The notes beneath the pieces are model-generated. The model was not told where the DNA came from, made no database searches, and saw only the letters and a program-made list of their open reading frames with translations. DNA of 64,000 nt from AP-15 sp963787425 (GTDB lineage Bacteria; Pseudomonadota; Alphaproteobacteria; ATCC43930; CGMCC-115725). Location: positions 124,001 to 188,000 of the forward strand of contig CAWBCV010000012.1 of the NCBI GenBank assembly GCA_963787425.1, written 5' to 3'. The translations under genes were made by a program, and so were the position numbers. Positions 42,087 through 50,665 of this stretch are shown piece after piece; position 1 is the first letter of the stretch, and each line of letters starts with the position of its first letter.

Positions 42087-44465
42087 CTATTCCGCGGCAA
42101 GCGGCGAGCGGTGCTGTTGGATTAGGCGCCACAGCCTCTCAGGGGTCGCCGGCATATCGAGATGGCGGATACCGAGCGGCTTCAGCGCGTCGACGAGGGC
42201 GTTGGTGATCGCGGCCGGCGCGCCGATCGCCCCGGCTTCGCCGCAACCTTTCACACCCAGCGGATTGTGCGTGCACGGGGTCACATTGGTCGACAAAGTG
42301 AAGTACGGCAGATCGCCGGCGCGCGGCATCGTGTAATCGTTGTACGAACCGGTCAGCAGCTGGCCGGTTTCCTTGTCGTAGACGCAGGCTTCGAGCAAGG
42401 CCTGGCCGATGCCCTGGGCAAGGCCGCCATGGACCTGACCTTCGACGATCATCGGATTGAGGATGCGGCCGAAATCGTCGCTGGCAGTGAAATTGACGAC
42501 CGCCACCTGCCCGGTTTCCGGGTCGATCTCGACCTCGGCGATATGGGCGCCGGACGGAAAGGTAAAATTCTTCGGGTCATAGAACGCGGTCTCGTCGAGC
42601 CCGGGCTCCAGTTCCTCGTGGGGGAAGTTGTGCGGCACATAGGCCGTCAATGCCACCTCAGCCATTGTCTTCGACCGGTCGGTGCCGGCGACGGTGAACT
42701 TGCCGTCCTTGAACTCGACATCGGCCTCGGCGGCTTCGAGCAGATGGGCGGCGATCTTGCGGCCTTTGGCGACGACTTTGTCCATCGCCTTGACGATCGC
42801 GGTGCCGCCGACGGCCAGTGAGCGCGAGCCGTAAGTGCCCATGCCATAAGGGATTTTGCCGGTGTCGCCGTGGACGATCTCGACGCTCTCGATCGGGATG
42901 CCGAGCCCGTCCGAGACCAGCTGGGCGAAAGTCGTCTCGTGCCCCTGACCGTGGCTGTGCGAACCGGTCAGCACCGTGACGCTGCCGGTCGGGTGGACGC
43001 GGACCGCCGCGCTTTCGAAGAGGCCCGCCCGCGCGCCGAGCGAGCCGACAACCGCCGACGGGGCGATACCGCAAGCTTCGATATACGTGGCGATGCCGAG
43101 GCCGCGCAATTTCCCCTGCGCCGCCGCATCCCGACGCCGCGTCTCGAAGCCCTGAACATCGGCATCCTTCAGCGCCAATTCGAGGGTCGCAAAGTAGTCG
43201 CCGCTGTCGTATTGCAGCGCCACCGGCGTCTGGTACGGGTAGGCGTCCTTTGCGATGAAGTTGCGTCGGCGCAATTCGGCCGGGTCCATGCCGAGCTCGT
43301 CGGCCGCGAGGTCGACGATGCGCTCGAGCAAAAACGTCGCCTCCGGGCGGCCAGCTCCGCGATAGGCATCGATCGGCACGGTGTGCGTGAACACGGCTTT
43401 GGTTTCGACATAAATCGCCGGTGTGGTGTAGGTGCCGGCGAGCAGCGTCCCGTAGAGATAGGTCGGGATGCTGGGCGCGAAGGTCGACAGATAGGCGCCC
43501 ATATTGGCGATCGTCGAGACCTTGAGCCCAAGAAATTTAGCCTGGCCGTCGAGGGCCAGCTCGACATGGGTGACATGGTCGCGGCCATGCGCGTCGGACA
43601 TGAAGCTCTCGGAGCGCTCCGCCGTCCATTTGATCGGCCGCCTCATTTTGCCGGCGGCCCAGGTGACGATCGCCTCTTCGGCGTAGTGATAGATCTTCGA
43701 CCCAAAGCCACCGCCGACATCGGGGGCAACGACCCGCAGTCGCGCCTCGGGGATGTGCAATACAAAGGCGCCCATCAACAGGCGTATCACGTGCGGGTTC
43801 TGGCTTGTCGTGTAAAGCGTGTATTCGCCGGTCGCCCGGTTGAACTCGCCGATCGCGGCGCGCGGCTCCATCGCATTGGGGACGAGGCGGTTGTTTGTGA
43901 GGTCGAGCTTGACGACCCGCGCCGCTTTGGCGAACGCGGCCTCGACTGCGGCCAGATCGCCCAGATGCCAATCATAGCAGAGATTACCTGGCGCTTCGCC
44001 ATGCACCTGCGGCGCCGACTGAAGCGCCGCCGCCGGGTCGATCGCCGCGGGCTCCTCGACATAGTCGACGTCGATCAGCTCGGCGGCATCGCGAGCCTGC
44101 GTGAGGGTTTCGGCGATGACGGCGGCGACCTGGTCGCCGACATGGCAGACCCGGTCGACGACGAGCGGCGGGTGCGGCGGCTCGACCATCGGCGAGCCGT
44201 CCTTCGAGTGGATCTGCCAGCCGCAAGGCAGCCCGCCAACCCCGTCCGCGGCCATCTCCTTCCCGGTATAGACGGCCACGACCCCCGGTGCCGAGGCAGC
44301 GGCGGAGGTGTCGATGCCGGTGATCCGCGCATTAGCGTGCGGGCTGCGCAGAATGTACGCATAGAGTTGTCCCGGCCGATTGATGTCGTCGGTGTAGGTG
44401 CCTTGGCCGGTCAGGAAGCGATAATCCTCACGCCGCCGCATCGGCGTTCCGATGACGCTCATCAC
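42087..44465 (-). CDS. coxL: Molybdopterin-binding large subunit, form II CO-dehydrogenase type
   Basis: 792 aa. The aldehyde-oxidase a/b hammerhead domain is at ~25-135 and the Mo-binding domain covers the rest. The active-site loop reads VPIDAYRGAGRPEA: AYRGAGR is the signature of form II CoxL, while true form I has AYXCSFR. Other conserved parts are GGGFGSKIYHYAEEA and VKGCGEAGAIGAPAAI with the catalytic Glu. Form II enzymes may oxidise CO slowly or use other substrates, so the activity is open. Expected cofactor is molybdopterin cytosine dinucleotide. Confidence 0.9.
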   Translation of the reverse strand: MMSVIGTPMRRREDYRFLTGQGTYTDDINRPGQLYAYILRSPHANARITGIDTSAAASAPGVVAVYTGKEMAADGVGGLPCGWQIHSKDGSPMVEPPHPPLVVDRVCHVGDQVAAVIAETLTQARDAAELIDVDYVEEPAAIDPAAALQSAPQVHGEAPGNLCYDWHLGDLAAVEAAFAKAARVVKLDLTNNRLVPNAMEPRAAIGEFNRATGEYTLYTTSQNPHVIRLLMGAFVLHIPEARLRVVAPDVGGGFGSKIYHYAEEAIVTWAAGKMRRPIKWTAERSESFMSDAHGRDHVTHVELALDGQAKFLGLKVSTIANMGAYLSTFAPSIPTYLYGTLLAGTYTTPAIYVETKAVFTHTVPIDAYRGAGRPEATFLLERIVDLAADELGMDPAELRRRNFIAKDAYPYQTPVALQYDSGDYFATLELALKDADVQGFETRRRDAAAQGKLRGLGIATYIEACGIAPSAVVGSLGARAGLFESAAVRVHPTGSVTVLTGSHSHGQGHETTFAQLVSDGLGIPIESVEIVHGDTGKIPYGMGTYGSRSLAVGGTAIVKAMDKVVAKGRKIAAHLLEAAEADVEFKDGKFTVAGTDRSKTMAEVALTAYVPHNFPHEELEPGLDETAFYDPKNFTFPSGAHIAEVEIDPETGQVAVVNFTASDDFGRILNPMIVEGQVHGGLAQGIGQALLEACVYDKETGQLLTGSYNDYTMPRAGDLPYFTLSTNVTPCTHNPLGVKGCGEAGAIGAPAAITNALVDALKPLGIRHLDMPATPERLWRLIQQHRSPLAAE

Positions 44466-44468
44466 CGC

Positions 44469-44975
44469 CTACTCCGCGGCTACCCCATGTACGCTGGGCG
44501 GCTTCTCACCCCGCATCACCGCCGCCCCCTCGATAATCGCCAGCACGATGTTGTGATAACCGGTGCAGCGGCAGAGATTGCCTTCAAGATACTCACGGAC
44601 CTCGCGCTCGGTCGGGTTGGGGTTGTTTTTGACCAGATCGAGCGCGCTCATGATCATGCCGGGGGTGCAGAACCCACACTGCAAGGCATGATTGTTGCGG
44701 AACGCCTCCTGCATCGGGTGCAAGGTGTCGCCGTCCGCGACGGCCTCGATGGTCAGCACCGAGCGGCCTTCGGCCTGTACCGCCAACAGGGTGCAGGCCT
44801 TGACGGCTTCCCCATCGACATGGACGACGCAGGCGCCACATTGGCTGGTGTCGCAGCCGACATGAGTGCCGGTCAGACCGAGCTGCTCGCGCAGCAGCTG
44901 GACCAATAATGTCCGGCCTTCGACCGTCGCCGAAACCAGCTTGCCGTTTACGGTGAGGCTGACCGTCTTCTGCAT
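44469..44975 (-). CDS. coxS: Mo-hydroxylase [2Fe-2S] small subunit, CoxS-like
   Basis: 168 aa. Two iron-sulphur clusters are marked by VGCDTSQCGACVVHVDG plus the Cys of VKACTLLAV, and CGFCTPGMIMSALDL plus GNLCRCTGYHN. It relays electrons from the Mo centre to the FAD subunit. The start at 44975 is chosen over an ATG at 44981 because GGGAG abuts the latter with no room, while the former has a 6-nt spacer. It is followed 3 nt later by coxL. Confidence 0.9.
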   Translation of the reverse strand: MQKTVSLTVNGKLVSATVEGRTLLVQLLREQLGLTGTHVGCDTSQCGACVVHVDGEAVKACTLLAVQAEGRSVLTIEAVADGDTLHPMQEAFRNNHALQCGFCTPGMIMSALDLVKNNPNPTEREVREYLEGNLCRCTGYHNIVLAIIEGAAVMRGEKPPSVHGVAAE

Positions 44976-45081
44976 CGACATCTCCCTGGATCGATCACCC
45001 GGCCGCCAAAGGACGGCGGAAACTCCGGGCGGAGTTTTATGCCGCCTCCGCTTTCGGCTCAAGGCTTGGCGACGCGACTTC

Positions 45082-45775
45082 TTATCGGGTTACGCGGCGG
45101 CCCGTAAAGAAATACAATATCGCGCCGATGACCGCGACTAGCCCGGTTACCCACACCGCGGGCGAGAGTCTGAGTTCCTTCTTTGCCTCTGGCGCGGCGG
45201 CGACATTTGGTTGAGCCTGGACCGAAGCTATCGGCGAGGTGCCCTGCACGGGGGGGGCGGCAGCAACCGGGCTCCCGGGCACGGCTTCAGTCTCTCCCGT
45301 CATCGCGGCCGATGCCGCCGCCGGCTTCTCAGGCGCAACTGCGGCGACAAACCGCGAGAAGAAGTTTTCGGCCATCCGGCGGGCGACCGAGTTCGATCAG
45401 GCGCGATCCGATCTGCGCCAGCTTGCCGCCGACATGCGCCTGGACGGCGTAGTGCAGCACTGTCGCGCCGTCGTCTTCGTCGAGGTTGACCTTGGCGCTG
45501 CCCTTCGCAAAACCGGCGACGCCGCCGGTGCCTTCACCGGCGATCGTATAGCTCTGCGGCGGGTTGAGATCCGCCAAGGTCACTTTGCCGGCGAAATTGG
45601 CCTTTACCGGTCCAACCTGCGCGAGGACCTTGGCGGTGAACTCGGTGTCGGACAGCTTTTCGATCGTTTGACAACCAGGGATGCTGCTCTTCAGGATCTC
45701 CGCATCGTTGAGCCCCTCCCAGACGCGCTGGCGGGGAGCGGGGATGCGAAACTCGCCCGTCATCTCCATCGGCAT
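45082..45775 (-). CDS. coxG: CoxG-like protein (SRPBCC fold plus membrane tail), +1 base
   Basis: CoxG helps anchor CO dehydrogenase to the membrane. The N-terminal SRPBCC domain runs FRIPAPRQRVWEGLNDAEIL, SIPGCQTIEKL, TIAGEGTGGVAGFAKGSAKV to VGGKLAQIGSRLI. The coding strand then has GAACTC (plus strand 45389-45394 GAGTTC); deleting one A gives GACTC and IDSVARRMAENFFSRF, the expected continuation. A Pro/Ala linker and a C-terminal membrane helix (AVWVTGLVAVIGAILYFF) with basic end follow. Corrected length is 230 aa. Start at ATG 45775 after AAAGGA; 45769 is an alternative. The gene heads the coxGSLM run. Confidence 0.87.
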
Positions 45776-45906
45776 ATTCCTTTCCTGCGGTTCGCGAGTG
45801 TGGGGCCGGCGCATGGCGATTGCAACCGCGCGGGCAGAATCGACGACACCGCGGAATAACTTGGCCGTTGCTGCGGTCTTGGTCGGTACGGGGTAGAAGA
45901 GCGCGC

Positions 45907-46452
45907 ATGGCGTGGATCGCGGAGCGGCGTCGGCAGAGCCGGTTCGAGGCGGTGGTGCTGCCCCATCTCGACGCCGGCTACGCGCTCGCGCGCTGGCTGA
46001 CGCGCAACGATGCCGATGCCGCCGATGTTGTGCAGGAGGCTTGTCTGCGGGCGTTTCGTTATTTCGACAGTTATCACGACGGAGACGCCAAGAGCTGGCT
46101 GCTGAAGATCGTTCGGCGGACTTCCTATGACTGGCTCGAGCGCAACCGGCCTTCGGAGCTGGTGCCGCTCGAACTCGAGGGCGACCTAGACGGCTTGGCC
46201 CACGACTTGCCCGTGGCGGCCGTCGATGCCGAAGCGCTGCTGCAGAGCCGCTCCGACCTGCGGCGCCTCGACGTGCTGATCGAAGGTCTGCCGCCGCCGC
46301 TGCGCGAGGCGATCGTGCTGCGCGAATTGCACGAGCTCGACTACCGTCAGATTGCCGAAGTTACGGGGGTGCCGATTGGAACGGTAATGTCGCGGTTGCA
46401 CCGAGCGCGTACGGCGCTGCGCCGGGCCTGGGACGGAAAGGGATGTGGGTAA
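45907..46452 (+). CDS. ECF-family RNA polymerase sigma factor
   Basis: 181 aa. Sigma region 2 is seen at ~20-90 (DADAADVVQEACLRAFRYFD, then KSWLLKIVRRTSYDWLERN) and region 4 at ~120-175 (LPPPLREAIVLRELHELDYR, IAEVTGVPIGTVMSRLHRAR). It lacks extra domains. It overlaps its anti-sigma gene by one base (TAATG), the usual arrangement for sequestration in the absence of a signal. It is divergent from coxG with 131 bp between starts; no clear ECF promoter motif was found. Confidence 0.9.
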   Translation: MAWIAERRRQSRFEAVVLPHLDAGYALARWLTRNDADAADVVQEACLRAFRYFDSYHDGDAKSWLLKIVRRTSYDWLERNRPSELVPLELEGDLDGLAHDLPVAAVDAEALLQSRSDLRRLDVLIEGLPPPLREAIVLRELHELDYRQIAEVTGVPIGTVMSRLHRARTALRRAWDGKGCG

Positions 46453-47213
46453 TGCAATGCGATGAGGTGCGCCCCCGGCTCGATGCCTATCTCGATGGCG
46501 AACTCCCCGAGACCGAGCAGGCGCCGTTGCGCGGCCATCTGCAGGACTGTCCCGATTGCGGGCCCGAGGCGGCGGCGCTCGAGCGGTTGCGCGATGCCAT
46601 CCGCCGTTCCGCCCCGGTCCATCGGGCGCCCGCGGCGTTGCGCTCGCAGATCCGCTTCGCGGTACGCCGAGAGGCGGCGGCCAGCACGCCGTCGGCGTCG
46701 TTGCGGGCGCCGGGCTGGCTCGCCTATGCCGCCTCGATCCTGCTCGCCGTAGCGGTCGGTTCGGGCGGCACATTCATGCTGTTGGGCGAGCGGCAAACCG
46801 ACACGATGGCCAGCGAGATCATCGACAGCCATCTGCGCTCCCTGCTGGGCAGCCACCTGACCGATGTCGCGTCCTCGGATCAGCACACGGTCAAGCCGTG
46901 GTTCGCCGGACGGACCGATCTGTCGCCGCCGGCGGTTGACCTGCGCAGCGAAGGCTTCCCGCTGGTCGGCGGCCGGCTCGACCTGGTCGCGGGCAAACCG
47001 GTACCGGCCCTCGTCTACAAGCGCCGCGACCATGTGATCAATCTTTTTGTGCTGCCGGCCTCGCCGGCCGACCATGGCGAAACCCTGACCCGCCGCGGCT
47101 ATAATCTGCGGCATTGGGACGAGGGCGATCTCGGCTTCTGGGCGGTAACCGACGCGGCCCCCAGCGAACTCGCCGAATTCGAGCGCCTCTTCCGCGCCGC
47201 AACGGGTGGCTAG
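46452..47213 (+). CDS. Anti-sigma factor with ZAS zinc-finger domain and one membrane helix
   Basis: 253 aa if started at ATG 46452; ATG 46443 is too close to its AAAGGG site. The N-terminal cytoplasmic domain has CDEVRPRLDAYLDGEL and the Zn motif GHLQDCPDC (His-x3-Cys-x2-Cys). A single membrane helix (~93-113, WLAYAASILLAVAVGSGG) precedes a periplasmic domain of ~140 residues (SPPAVDLRSEGFPLVGGRL, PALVYKRRDHVINLFVLP), the common ChrR/RseA-like sensor tail. It should hold the sigma factor at the membrane. Confidence 0.88.
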   Translation: MQCDEVRPRLDAYLDGELPETEQAPLRGHLQDCPDCGPEAAALERLRDAIRRSAPVHRAPAALRSQIRFAVRREAAASTPSASLRAPGWLAYAASILLAVAVGSGGTFMLLGERQTDTMASEIIDSHLRSLLGSHLTDVASSDQHTVKPWFAGRTDLSPPAVDLRSEGFPLVGGRLDLVAGKPVPALVYKRRDHVINLFVLPASPADHGETLTRRGYNLRHWDEGDLGFWAVTDAAPSELAEFERLFRAATGG

Positions 47214-47237
47214 GCGGGGCGTTTAAACACCCTCGCA

Positions 47238-47399
47238 TCACAGCACTCGAATAAACACCGTGACGATTCCCAACCACAGAAGGCCAGAAAGCCCAATTAT
47301 CACGGATAGGCTGATCAGTCGCCTCTGACGCAGGGAGAATGACCCCCACTCGCGTCTCACTTCATGCAGCGTTTGCTCGAACAACAACTCCATAGGCAT
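47238..47399 (-). CDS. Small single-helix membrane protein (53 aa)
   Basis: From ATG 47399 (or 47393): a short amphipathic, charged N-terminus (FEQTLHEVRREWGSFSLRQRR) followed by one hydrophobic helix (LISLSVIIGLSGLLWLGI) and VTVFIRVL. The N-in topology fits the positive-inside rule. The open frame upstream of 47399 is antisense to a repeat and is not included. The adjoining 47400-47603 holds a GCCTTCGCC-type repeat remnant near 47518-47540 and nothing else. Confidence 0.45.
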   Translation of the reverse strand: MPMELLFEQTLHEVRREWGSFSLRQRRLISLSVIIGLSGLLWLGIVTVFIRVL

Positions 47400-47603
47400 T
47401 CTACAGCCCTCACTACGTACGCATCGGCATCCGCCAGACCATTCGTCATACCGGCCTCCGGGTCCGCGTGCAGCGCGGCCCGAGAACAAGCTCCGGCCGG
47501 TGCCCATTGCGGAAATGGGTCCCGGCCTTCGCCAGGAAAACGAGGAGATCGATAATGCAGATTTGACGATGTGGCGAGTGGGGCCAAGTGCTACGATCGC
47601 GGC

Positions 47604-48119
47604 ATGACAGCATACGGATTTACGCTATTCGATACGGCGATCGGCTGGTGCGGCGTCGCCTGGAGTGATCGGGGCCTGGTCGGGGTGCAGCTTCCCGAAG
47701 CCAGCGAGGCGGAGACGCGAGAGCGCATGCTGCAGCGGTTTCCGGCCGCGGCCGAGATAGCGCCGCCGCACAAGGTGCAACTGGCTATCGACAACATTGT
47801 CGCGCTGCTCTGCGGCGAGCCGAGCGATCTCTCGGCAATCGAGCTCGACATGGAGGACGTGGCGGCGTTCCACCGCCGCGTTTACGAGGTGGCGCGCGCG
47901 ATCCCGCCGGGAAAGACGCTTGCCTATGGCGACGTTGCAGCGCGGGCCGGCGCTGCGGGCGCGGCACGCGCCGTCGGCCAAGCGCTCGGGCGCAACCCGT
48001 TCCCGATCGTCGTGCCGTGCCACCGCGTGGTGGCGGCCGGCGGCAAGATCGGCGGCTTTTCCGCCCATGGCGGCACGGCGACGAAGCGCCGGATGCTGGC
48101 GATCGAACGCGGCGAATGA
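47604..48119 (+). CDS. ogt: Methylated-DNA-protein cysteine methyltransferase
   Basis: 171 aa from ATG 47604. The C-terminal DNA-binding domain has IPPGKTLAYGDVAARAG (recognition helix region, with Tyr-Gly), then NPFPIVVPCHRVVAAGG, where the PCHRV Cys accepts the alkyl group, and GGFSAHGGTATKRRML. It repairs O6-methylguanine by suicide transfer. The N-terminal domain is short, as in Ogt. ATGA overlap with the following glycosylase gene implies one repair operon. Confidence 0.92.
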   Translation: MTAYGFTLFDTAIGWCGVAWSDRGLVGVQLPEASEAETRERMLQRFPAAAEIAPPHKVQLAIDNIVALLCGEPSDLSAIELDMEDVAAFHRRVYEVARAIPPGKTLAYGDVAARAGAAGAARAVGQALGRNPFPIVVPCHRVVAAGGKIGGFSAHGGTATKRRMLAIERGE

Positions 48120-48763
48120 ATGAGGATCTCGGTTTCGAACCGGCGATCGCGGTCGATCACCTTCGCACCCGCGACGAAACCTTGGCGGGCGTCATCGACG
48201 CGGTGGGCCCGTTTCGCATGCAGCTCATCGCCGCGTCCAGCATCTTTGGCGCGCTGGCGCAGGCGATCGTCTATCAGCAGCTGAACGGCAAGGCCGCGGC
48301 AACGATTTTCGCGCGGTTCTGCGCGCTTTTCCCGGGCTCAGGCCCGACCGCCGAACAGGTCCTCGCCGCATCCGAGGATGAACTGCGCGGCGCCGGCCTG
48401 TCGCGCTCAAAGCTCCTCTCGCTGCGCGACCTCGCCGGCAAGACCGTGAGCGGAGAAATCCCGACACTCGCCGAGATCCGGCGTATGGAAGACGACGCGA
48501 TCATCGAGCGCCTGACTTCGGTTCGTGGTATCGGCCGCTGGACGGTCGAGATGCTGCTGATCTTCCGTCTCGGCCGGCCAGATGTGCTGCCTGCGGACGA
48601 TTACGGCATCCGCAAGGGCTTTGCTCGCGCATACACGCAGGGTGACCTACCGGCGCGCAAGGACGTCGAAACCTACGGCGTCAGGTGGAAGCCGTACCGC
48701 ACCGTGGCGAGCTGGTACCTATGGCGCCTGGCCGAGCAGGCGCCGCTGCAGAGATCACAATGA
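48116..48763 (+). CDS. DNA-3-methyladenine glycosylase, AlkA-like (HhH-GPD)
   Basis: 215 aa from ATG 48116. The fold is helix-hairpin-helix: LAQAIVYQQLNGKAAATIFA in the N-terminal part, then LTSVRGIGRWTVEMLLIF (HhH with Gly-Ile-Gly) and RPDVLPADDYGIRKGF, in which the second Asp is the catalytic residue. It excises alkylated purines. Overlaps ogt upstream and pyrF downstream by 4 nt each, forming an ogt-alkA-pyrF operon. Confidence 0.9.
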   Translation: MNEDLGFEPAIAVDHLRTRDETLAGVIDAVGPFRMQLIAASSIFGALAQAIVYQQLNGKAAATIFARFCALFPGSGPTAEQVLAASEDELRGAGLSRSKLLSLRDLAGKTVSGEIPTLAEIRRMEDDAIIERLTSVRGIGRWTVEMLLIFRLGRPDVLPADDYGIRKGFARAYTQGDLPARKDVETYGVRWKPYRTVASWYLWRLAEQAPLQRSQ

Positions 48764-49495
48764 ATACGATCACTATCAGTCGCGAAGTGCCCGAAAAAGT
48801 GGAAGACCGCCTGATCGTAGCGCTCGATGTGCCGAGCATAAGCGAGGCTCGAGCGGTGATCGCCAAGCTGGAGGGGGTGGTTTCTTTCTTTAAGGTCGGC
48901 CTGTGGCTGCAATTCGCCGCCGGGTTCGACGGCCTGCTCGATTACCTGCTCGCAAAGAACAAAAAAATCTTTCTCGATGCCAAGATGTTCGACATCGGGG
49001 AGACGGTAAGACAAGGAGTTCGCGCGGGCCGCGGAACGCGGGGTCACCTTCGTAACTGTCCATGGCGACGGGGAGATCATGAAGGCCGCGGTCGAGGGCA
49101 AGGGAAATTCTCGCCTGAAGATCTTCGCGATCACGGTCCTGACCTCGGTCGATCAGGACGGCCTGCGCGAACTCGGCTATCTGTGCAGTGTCGAGGACCT
49201 GATCCGACTGCGGGTCAAACGAGCCATCGAGTGCGGCTGCGACGGGATCATCGCGGCGCCGCACGATGACCCGAACCGGATCCGCGAACTCGCGGGGGAA
49301 CAGCGGCTGCTGATCGCCACGCCGGGGGTTCGGCTCGCCGGCTCGTCTGCCGATGATCACAAGCGACCCGGCACCCCGGCGCAGGCGATCGCGAGGGGTG
49401 CGGATTATCTCGTCGTCGGCCGCCCGATCATCAGGAGCGACGACCCCGCCCGCGCCGCGGCGGCGATCATCGAGAGTATGCGAAGCGCGGCATAA
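48760..49495 (+). CDS. pyrF: Orotidine 5'-phosphate decarboxylase, +1 base
   Basis: OMP decarboxylase makes UMP. The N-terminal strand RLIVALDVPSISEA and the catalytic DAKMFDIGETV (Asp-x-Lys-x-x-Asp, with an unusual Met in place of Phe/Leu before the Phe) are in the first frame. GAGTTC at 49016-49021 then shifts frame; GAGTC would give QGVARAAERGVTFVTVHGDG. The rest continues as MKAAVEGKGNSRLKIFAITV, LIATPGVRLAG and YLVVGRPIIRSDDPARAA with the phosphate-binding loop. Corrected length is 244 aa. The enzyme is essential without uracil, so the extra base is probably not real. Confidence 0.9.
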
Positions 49496-49603
49496 CCGGC
49501 CATCTGACTGGGCCCGGCCGCGTTGCTGGCCACGGCGCGACTGTGTTAGCTTTGATACCAACCAGGGGTTATCGGCTCGCGATCGGCGGGCAGGGAGTTT
49601 GGG

Positions 49604-50632
49604 ATGACGATCAGGCGTTGGTTGGGCGTGCTCGCTGGGGTCGGCTTGGTGCTCGGTTTCGGGGCTGCGGCGCAGGCTGGGGCGACGCTCGATAAGGTCA
49701 AGCAAGCCGGGCAGATCAGCTGCGGGGTGGCGACCGGCGTAGCCGGTTTCGGCGCACCCGATAGCCAGGGCCACTGGGCTGGTTTCAACGTCGATATCTG
49801 CAGGGCGCTGTCGGCGGCGATTTTTGGTGCGCCCGACAAGGTCAAATATGTGCCGCTGACCGCGCAGCAGCGCTTCACCGCCTTGCAATCGGGCGAGGTC
49901 GATCTGCTCTCCAACAACACAACCGACACCTTGCAGCGCGATACCGCGCTCGGCCTCAATTTTGCGCCCGTAGTATTCTATGACGGCCAGGGTTTCATGG
50001 TGCCCAAGAAGCTCGGCGTCAAAAGCGCCAAGGATTTGAATGGCGCGACGATCTGCGTGCAACCGGGCACGACGACCGAGCTGAACCTTGCCGACTATTT
50101 CCGCGCCAACAAGATGGAGTTCAAGCCGGTCGTCATCGAGAAGCTTGACGAGGCTCTAAGCGCCTTCTTCTCCGGGCGCTGCGACGTCTACACCGGTGAT
50201 TCTTCGGCGCTCAATGCGAACCGGCTGAGCCAGGCGCCCAACCCGGATGACTACGTGATCTTGCCGGAGCGGATCTCGAAAGAACCACTCGCCCCTGTCG
50301 TACGCCACGGCGACGAGGAGTGGAACGACATCGTCCGCTGGGTCGTCTATGCGCTGATCGAGGCTGAGGAGAAAGGCATCACCCAGAAGAACGTCGACGA
50401 CATGGCGAAGAGCGACGATCCCAACATCAAGCGCATGCTCGGCGTCACCCCGGGGATGGGCAAGGCGCTCGGGCTCGACGAGAAATGGGCCTACAACGAG
50501 ATCAAGCTCGTCGGCAATTACGGGGAGATCTTCGACCGTACTCTCGGCAAGGACACCGAGCTCAAATTCGATCGCGGGCTCAACAATCTGTGGACCCACG
50601 GCGGCTTGATGTACGCGATGCCGATCCGCTGA
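49604..50632 (+). CDS. aapJ: General L-amino acid ABC transporter, substrate-binding protein
   Basis: 342 aa with a signal peptide (residues 1-25, ending AAQAG). The periplasmic binding fold has ISCGVATGVAGFGAPDSQG, GFNVDICRALSAAIFG, ATICVQPGTTTELNLADYF and KSDDPNIKRMLGVTPG, all characteristic of AapJ/BztA. It binds a broad range of L-amino acids and delivers them to AapQM. It is the first of the aapJQMP operon; 33 nt separate it from aapQ. A ribosome site GGGAG precedes ATG 49604. Confidence 0.93.
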   Translation: MTIRRWLGVLAGVGLVLGFGAAAQAGATLDKVKQAGQISCGVATGVAGFGAPDSQGHWAGFNVDICRALSAAIFGAPDKVKYVPLTAQQRFTALQSGEVDLLSNNTTDTLQRDTALGLNFAPVVFYDGQGFMVPKKLGVKSAKDLNGATICVQPGTTTELNLADYFRANKMEFKPVVIEKLDEALSAFFSGRCDVYTGDSSALNANRLSQAPNPDDYVILPERISKEPLAPVVRHGDEEWNDIVRWVVYALIEAEEKGITQKNVDDMAKSDDPNIKRMLGVTPGMGKALGLDEKWAYNEIKLVGNYGEIFDRTLGKDTELKFDRGLNNLWTHGGLMYAMPIR

Positions 50633-50665
50633 TCTGAGGAAGGCGATCGAGAGAGCGGCGGGCCA

